From Brotonthovivens ammoniilytica (GTDB taxonomy: Bacteria; Bacillota; Clostridia; Lachnospirales; Lachnospiraceae): a DNA stretch of 64,000 nt. Shown piece after piece: positions 60,059 to 64,000 of this stretch. The stretch covers positions 620,001 to 684,000 of the forward strand of contig NZ_JAOQJQ010000002.1 in the NCBI RefSeq assembly GCF_025566885.1, in the 5' to 3' direction. Every line of letters starts with the position of its first letter. Within the stretch, counting starts at the first letter, position 1. Under the pieces are notes generated by a model that was not told the origin of the DNA, ran no database searches, and saw nothing but the letters and a program-made list of their open reading frames with translations. The position numbers were made by a program, and so were the translations under genes.

Positions 60059-60598
60059 TTGAGTAGACTGAGAGAAATTTATCAGAATGAGATCGTAGAT
60101 GCTATGATCAAAAAATTTGGATATAAAAATGTGATGCAGGTGCCAAAGATTGATAAAGTTGTTATCAACATGGGCGTTGGCGAAGCAAAAGAAAATGCTA
60201 AAATTCTGGAATCAGCAATGAAAGACATGGAAGCAATTGCAGGACAGAAAGCTGTTACAACGAAAGCAAAAAATTCTGTGGCTAACTTTAAAATCAGAGA
60301 AGGTATGCCTATCGGTTGTAAAGTAACATTAAGAGGTGAGAAAATGTACGAATTCGTAGATCGTCTCATCAATCTGGCTTTACCTCGTGTACGTGACTTC
60401 AGAGGTGTAAACCCTAATGCATTTGACGGAAGAGGTAACTATGCACTTGGTATTAAAGAACAGTTAATTTTCCCTGAAATCGAGTATGATAAAGTGGATA
60501 AAGTTAGAGGTATGGATGTTATCTTCGTAACAACAGCTAAAACTGATGAAGAAGCACGTGAGTTATTAACTTTATTCAACATGCCATTCGCTAAATAA
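60059..60598 (+). CDS. rplE: Ribosomal protein L5
   Basis: 179 residues. The start is TTG 60059 after GGAGG; no ATG fits. VPKIDKVVINMGVGEAKENAK and PRVRDFRGVNPNAFDGRGNYALGIKEQLIFPEI are standard. It binds 5S rRNA. Confidence 0.97.
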   Translation: MSRLREIYQNEIVDAMIKKFGYKNVMQVPKIDKVVINMGVGEAKENAKILESAMKDMEAIAGQKAVTTKAKNSVANFKIREGMPIGCKVTLRGEKMYEFVDRLINLALPRVRDFRGVNPNAFDGRGNYALGIKEQLIFPEIEYDKVDKVRGMDVIFVTTAKTDEEARELLTLFNMPFAK

Positions 60599-60616
60599 GA
60601 ACAGGAGGGAACTTTA

Positions 60617-60802
60617 ATGGCAAAGACATCTATGAAGGTAAAACAGCAGCGTAAACAGAAATTCTCCTCAAGAGAGTATAATCGTTGCAGAATTTGTGGC
60701 CGTCCACATGCATACCTTAGAAAATACGGAATCTGCAGAGTATGTTTCCGTGAATTAGCATATAAAGGTGAAATCCCAGGCGTTAAGAAATCCAGCTGGT
60801 AG
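60617..60802 (+). CDS. rpsN: Ribosomal protein S14, zinc-binding type (S14Z)
   Basis: 61 residues, the short form with two CxxC pairs (CRICG and CRVC), so it binds zinc. SSREYNRCRICGRPHAYL and KYGICRVCFRELAYKGEIPG are typical. The stop is TAG followed at once by the intergenic repeat array. Confidence 0.97.
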   Translation: MAKTSMKVKQQRKQKFSSREYNRCRICGRPHAYLRKYGICRVCFRELAYKGEIPGVKKSSW

Positions 60803-60809
60803 GCCGAAA

Positions 60810-61061
60810 GCAACTTACCGAAAACGAGCAGAAAGCGAAGTTTGAGGTTAGTGCGAGGCCGTTTGCGAACCTTAATGAGTGCGGAGCACGAATTTAGTTG
60901 AGGGAACCATCCCCCAGGCAACTTACCGAAAACGAGCAGAAAGCGAAGTTTGAGGTTAGTGCGAGGCCGTTCGCGAACCTTAATGAGTGCAGAGCACGAA
61001 TTTAGTTGAGGGAACCACCCCCCAGGCAACTTACCGAAAACGAGCAGAAAGCGAAGTTTGA
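60810..61061 (+). repeat. Tandem repeat array, 108-bp unit, in the S14-S8 gap
   Basis: Two full units, 60810-60917 and 60918-61025, differ by only a few bases; a third stops after 36 bases at about 61061. Each begins GCAACTTACCGAAAACGAGC. Each contains a GTGC/GCAC hairpin and an outer pairing between GTTY and GAAC. The remaining 50 bases to rpsH hold its ribosome site and a weak TTGACA. Confidence 0.88.
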
Positions 61062-61112
61062 AATTAGTTGAATTTACTTGACACATACAATTTGTAAAGG
61101 AGGAAACACACT

Positions 61113-61514
61113 ATGACAATGAGTGATCCAATCGCAGATATGCTTACAAGAATCCGTAATGCAAATACTGCTAAACATGATACAGTAGATATTCCTGCTT
61201 CTAAAATGAAAAACGCAATTGCTGAAATTCTTTTCAAAGAAGGCTATATCGAAAAATACGATATCATTGAAGAAGGAAGCTTTAACACAATCCGTGTTAC
61301 ATTAAAATACGGCGCTGATAAAAACGAAAAAATTATTACAGGTCTGAAAAGAATTTCAAAACCAGGTCTTCGTGTATATGCAGGCAAAAATGAAATTCCA
61401 AAAGTACTTGGCGGTTTAGGAATTGCAATCCTTTCCACAAACCAGGGCATCGTAACAGATAAAGATGCAAGAAGACTTCAGGTAGGCGGAGAAGTATTAG
61501 CATTCGTTTGGTAG
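61113..61514 (+). CDS. rpsH: Ribosomal protein S8
   Basis: 133 residues from ATG 61113 (ATG 61119 is possible). MSDPIADMLTRIRNAN and KPGLRVYAGKNEIPKVLGGLGIAILST are typical. It is a primary 16S binder and the translational repressor of the spc operon in E. coli. The stop TAG is again followed directly by repeats. Confidence 0.98.
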   Translation: MTMSDPIADMLTRIRNANTAKHDTVDIPASKMKNAIAEILFKEGYIEKYDIIEEGSFNTIRVTLKYGADKNEKIITGLKRISKPGLRVYAGKNEIPKVLGGLGIAILSTNQGIVTDKDARRLQVGGEVLAFVW

Positions 61515-61521
61515 GCCGAAA

Positions 61522-61769
61522 GCAACTTAATGAAATCAAGTCGAAGACGCAGATTGAATTTAGTGCGAGGCCGTTCTCGAACCTTAGCGAAACGAAGTTG
61601 AGCATAGTTGAGAGAACCAACCCGTGTGCAACTTAATGAAATCAAGCCGAAGGCGCAGATTGAATTTAGTGCGAGGCCGTTCTCGAACCTTAGCGAAACG
61701 AAGTTGAGCATAGTTGAGAGAACCAACCCGTGTGCAACTTAATGAAATCAAGCCGAAGGCGCAGATTGA
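61522..61769 (+). repeat. Tandem repeat array, 106-bp unit, in the S8-L6 gap
   Basis: Units 61522-61627 and 61628-61733 are almost identical; a third copy ends after 36 bases at about 61769, the same phase as in the S14-S8 array. Units begin GCAACTTAATGAAATCAAG. GTTCTC and GAGAAC inside each unit (for example 61573-61578 and 61612-61617) can form a closing stem. Confidence 0.88.
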
Positions 61770-61969
61770 AAATTTATTCATATTAAAATATTGAATTATT
61801 TCCTTGATTCTTATCAGTAGAATCGAAGGTCGCGTTACAGACGATGCTGTAGGGCGAAGAAATATGAATTATCGAAGAGTATAACTCCACTGTAAGGTGG
61901 AACATACAAATAGTAACCAGATGCACGTCAGCAGAAGCTGACCAATACAAAAAAACAGGAGGTACGGGC
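61770..61969 (+). promoter_or_regulatory. Structured leader before L6
   Basis: Stems are visible: GTCAGC-AGAA-GCTGAC (61927-61942), TCCAC/GTGGA (61886-61890 and 61897-61901) and ACAG/CTGT near 61838-61849. The rplF ribosome site (AGGAGG) follows. It could be a protein-binding or attenuation leader. No ORF is supported. Confidence 0.45.
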
Positions 61970-62509
61970 ATGTCACGTATAGGAAGAATGCCAATCGCGA
62001 TTCCAGACGGAGTAACCGTAACAATCGCAGAAAATAATCAGGTGACTGTAAAAGGTCCTAAAGGAACACTAGAAAGAGTGCTTCCAACAGAGATGGATAT
62101 CAAAGTTGAGGGTTCTGAGATCATCGTTAGCAGACCAAATGATTTAAAGAAAATGAAATCTTTACATGGTTTAACAAGAACATTAATCAACAACATGGTA
62201 ATCGGTGTAACAGCTGGTTATGAAAAAACACTGGAAGTAAACGGTGTTGGTTACAGAGCATCCAAATCCGGTAAAAAATTAACATTAAACCTGGGATATT
62301 CTCATCCGGTAGAAATGACTGATCCGGAAGGTCTAGAAGCAGTTGTTGATGGAAATAAAATCGTTGTAAAAGGTATTGATAAAGAAAAAGTAGGCCAGTA
62401 CGCAGCTGAAATCAGAGATAAGAGAAGACCTGAACCTTACAAAGGAAAAGGTATCAAATATGCTGATGAAGTTATTAGACGTAAAGTTGGTAAGACTGGT
62501 AAGAAATAA
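61970..62509 (+). CDS. rplF: Ribosomal protein L6
   Basis: 179 residues in two related halves. SRIGRMPIAIPDGVTV and the C-terminal GQYAAEIRDKRRPEPYKGKGIKYADE are standard. It lies near the factor-binding site of the 50S subunit. ACAGGAGG lies before the ATG. Confidence 0.98.
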   Translation: MSRIGRMPIAIPDGVTVTIAENNQVTVKGPKGTLERVLPTEMDIKVEGSEIIVSRPNDLKKMKSLHGLTRTLINNMVIGVTAGYEKTLEVNGVGYRASKSGKKLTLNLGYSHPVEMTDPEGLEAVVDGNKIVVKGIDKEKVGQYAAEIRDKRRPEPYKGKGIKYADEVIRRKVGKTGKK

Positions 62510-62528
62510 TTAAAGGAGTGTGACAGGA

Positions 62529-62897
62529 ATGGTTAATAAAAAATCTAGAACAGAAACTCGTGTAAAAAAACACAGAAGAGTTCGTAATCATTTATCAGGT
62601 ACTGCAGCTAGACCACGTTTAGCAGTATTCAGAAGTAATAATCATATGTACGCTCAGATTATTGACGATACAGTTGGAAATACATTAGCGGCAGCTTCTA
62701 CTTTAGACAAAGAAGTAAAAGAAGCATGCGAAAAGACTAATAACGTAGCAGCAGCAGCATTAGTAGGTACTGCAATCGCAAAAAAAGCGTTAGAAAAAGG
62801 TATTACAACTGTTGTCTTTGACAGAGGCGGATTTATTTATCAGGGTAAAGTTCAGGCGTTAGCCGATGCAGCAAGAGAAGCTGGATTAGACTTTTAA
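62529..62897 (+). CDS. rplR: Ribosomal protein L18
   Basis: 122 residues from ATG 62529, 10 bases after AAGGAG; GTG 62520 is too close to the site. RVKKHRRVRNHLSGTAARPRLAVFRSN and the end ADAAREAGLDF are standard. It binds 5S rRNA. Confidence 0.97.
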   Translation: MVNKKSRTETRVKKHRRVRNHLSGTAARPRLAVFRSNNHMYAQIIDDTVGNTLAAASTLDKEVKEACEKTNNVAAAALVGTAIAKKALEKGITTVVFDRGGFIYQGKVQALADAAREAGLDF

Positions 62898-62915
62898 CAA
62901 GGAGGAAACGAATTC

Positions 62916-63425
62916 ATGAAACGTACAATTATTGATGCTGGTCAGTTAGAATTAAATGAAAAAGTAGTATCAATTAAACGTGTAACAAAAGTTGTTAAAG
63001 GTGGTCGTAACTTCCGTTTTACAGCTTTAGTTGTTGTTGGCGACGGCAATGGACATGTGGGAGCAGGTCTTGGAAAAGCAACTGAAATTCCGGAGGCAAT
63101 CCGCAAAGGAAAAGAAGATGCAATGAAAAAACTTATTGAAGTTAAGTTAGATCCAAACAACAGTATTACACATGATACTACAGGAAAACATACAGGCGCT
63201 TCTGTACTGTTAAAAAGAGCTCCGGAAGGTACCGGTGTAATCGCCGGCGGTCCTGCACGTAGTGTGTGCGAGCTGGCAGGTATTAAAAACATCCGTACAA
63301 AATCTCTGGGATCTAATAACAAACAGAACGTTGTTCTTGCTACAATCAATGCTTTAGGACAGTTAAAATCTCCGGAAGAAGTAGCAAAACTCCGTGGTAA
63401 ATCTGTAGAAGAGATCCTTGGTTAA
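62916..63425 (+). CDS. rpsE: Ribosomal protein S5
   Basis: 169 residues. LNEKVVSIKRVTKVVKGGRNFRF and GHVGAGLGKATEIPEAIRKG are standard, as is VLLKRAPEGTGVIAGGPARSV. It aids decoding fidelity and mRNA entry. AAGGAGG lies before the ATG. Confidence 0.98.
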   Translation: MKRTIIDAGQLELNEKVVSIKRVTKVVKGGRNFRFTALVVVGDGNGHVGAGLGKATEIPEAIRKGKEDAMKKLIEVKLDPNNSITHDTTGKHTGASVLLKRAPEGTGVIAGGPARSVCELAGIKNIRTKSLGSNNKQNVVLATINALGQLKSPEEVAKLRGKSVEEILG

Positions 63426-63438
63426 GGAGGTAAGATCA

Positions 63439-63621
63439 ATGGCAGATAAATTAAAAATCACACTTGTGAAATCAACAATTGGTGCTGTTCCAAAACATGT
63501 AAAAACAGTAGAAGCATTAGGTTTAAGAAAACTGAACAAAACTGTTGAACTGCCGGATAATGCAGCAACAAGAGGAATGGTTCAGCAGGTTAGACATTTA
63601 GTAAAAGTGGAAGAAATCTAA
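63439..63621 (+). CDS. rpmD: Ribosomal protein L30
   Basis: 60 residues from ATG 63439, after AAGGAGG; the frame upstream overlaps the S5 end. LKITLVKSTIGAVPKHVKTVEALGLRK is standard. Small 50S protein. Confidence 0.97.
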   Translation: MADKLKITLVKSTIGAVPKHVKTVEALGLRKLNKTVELPDNAATRGMVQQVRHLVKVEEI

Positions 63622-63646
63622 TCATTTAGGATAAGGAGGTGTCATG

Positions 63647-64000
63647 ATGGACTTATCGAACTTAAGACCAGCAGAAGGCTCAAAACAGAGTGATAATTTC
63701 AGAAGAGGCCGTGGACACGGTTCAGGAAATGGTAAGACAGCAGGTAAAGGCCATAAAGGACAGAAAGCTCGTTCCGGAGCTCCAAGACCAGGCTTTGAAG
63801 GTGGCCAGATGCCATTATACAGACGAATCCCAAAAAGAGGATTCACAAACAGAAATTCCAAAGACATTGTTGCAATTAATCTTTCCGTACTGGAAGCATT
63901 TGACAACGAAGCCGTTGTTTCTGTTGAAACTTTAATCGAAGCAGGTATTGTTAAAAACCCAAGAGATGGTGTTAAAATCCTTGGAAACGGTGAATTAACA
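63647..64000 (+). CDS. rplO: Ribosomal protein L15 (partial, runs off the window)
   Basis: 118 residues are visible. The start chosen is ATG 63647 (7 bases after AAGGAGG); ATG 63644 is also possible. DLSNLRPAEGS, the Gly-rich RGRGHGSGNGKTAGKGHKGQKAR, and GGQMPLYRRIPKRGF are typical. secY is expected next in this operon. Confidence 0.97.
   Translation, partial: MDLSNLRPAEGSKQSDNFRRGRGHGSGNGKTAGKGHKGQKARSGAPRPGFEGGQMPLYRRIPKRGFTNRNSKDIVAINLSVLEAFDNEAVVSVETLIEAGIVKNPRDGVKILGNGELT

Noticed and set aside
60439..61086. 215-codon minus-strand ORF with a repeated internal segment
   Set aside because: It runs through the S14-S8 repeat array and antisense to L5 and S14. The repeats arise because the 108-bp unit is divisible by three. 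No ribosome site.
60810..61769. CRISPR array
   Set aside because: Units are 106-108 bp with no short repeat and unique spacer pattern, and no cas genes are near.
61336..61781. Minus-strand ORFs over the S8-L6 repeats
   Set aside because: They are antisense to S8 and made of the 106-bp DNA repeat; the frame changes between units.

Overview
The window looks like a chromosomal segment of a Gram-positive, moderately low-GC Clostridia member, most likely a Lachnospiraceae species of the Blautia/Ruminococcus type. The evidence is the AGGAGG-type ribosome binding sites, Firmicutes-type sigma-A promoters, BceRS-BceAB and MacAB-type modules with Gram-positive architecture, a zinc-ribbon S14, and a canonical Firmicutes S10-spc ribosomal protein cluster at the right end. 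The genus is inferred from general resemblance only.

Region 1 (1 to about 9760) is the right arm of an integrative element whose left end lies outside the window. It carries an ABC exporter pair (first partner truncated by the window edge), a DtxR-type regulator, an apparently frameshifted winged-helix regulator, an attenuator-like leader, a small sigma factor, a DUF6870-type small protein, three large serine recombinases in tandem and a 52-residue terminal ORF. The element is inserted in the active-site coding region of a tyrosine integrase.

Region 2 (about 9760 to 16.3 kb) is the element that was hit: a compact phage-satellite-like island. It holds the truncated integrase, a CI-like repressor facing a Cro-like gene across three 16-bp operators, an AlpA/Xis-like protein, a RepA-type helicase, a candidate iteron origin, a 56-residue ORF, a long-stem leader, a scaffold, a major capsid protein and a phage-type sigma factor. 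No portal, terminase, protease or tail gene is visible. This is the strongest candidate for an under-described system here.

Region 3 (16.7 to 53.3 kb) is ordinary chromosome rich in transport and sensing modules: (a) lipoprotein, MacA-like adaptor with an extra domain, MacB-like ABC transporter and a two-component system; (b) a membrane-anchored binding protein, histidine kinase and response regulator next to a GntP permease; (c) MATE, NCS2 permease, ABC-class ATPase of unknown role and YgjP-type metallopeptidase; (d) VanZ-domain protein; (e) a small Cys-rich ORF, radical SAM/SPASM enzyme, glycosyltransferase and CorA; (f) ABC exporter, MarR and MATE; (g) a Bce antimicrobial-peptide module; (h) cysK, a C39-like peptidase, a MerR-controlled DUF4097 lipoprotein and an rRNA methyltransferase.

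Region 4 (53.5 to 64 kb) is the S10-spc operon from rpsJ to a partial rplO in canonical order. It starts from a good sigma-A promoter with a folded leader. Several of its gaps hold repeats; the gaps after S14 and S8 hold A-B-A-B-A arrays with 108- and 106-bp periods, and a related single copy sits before L2.
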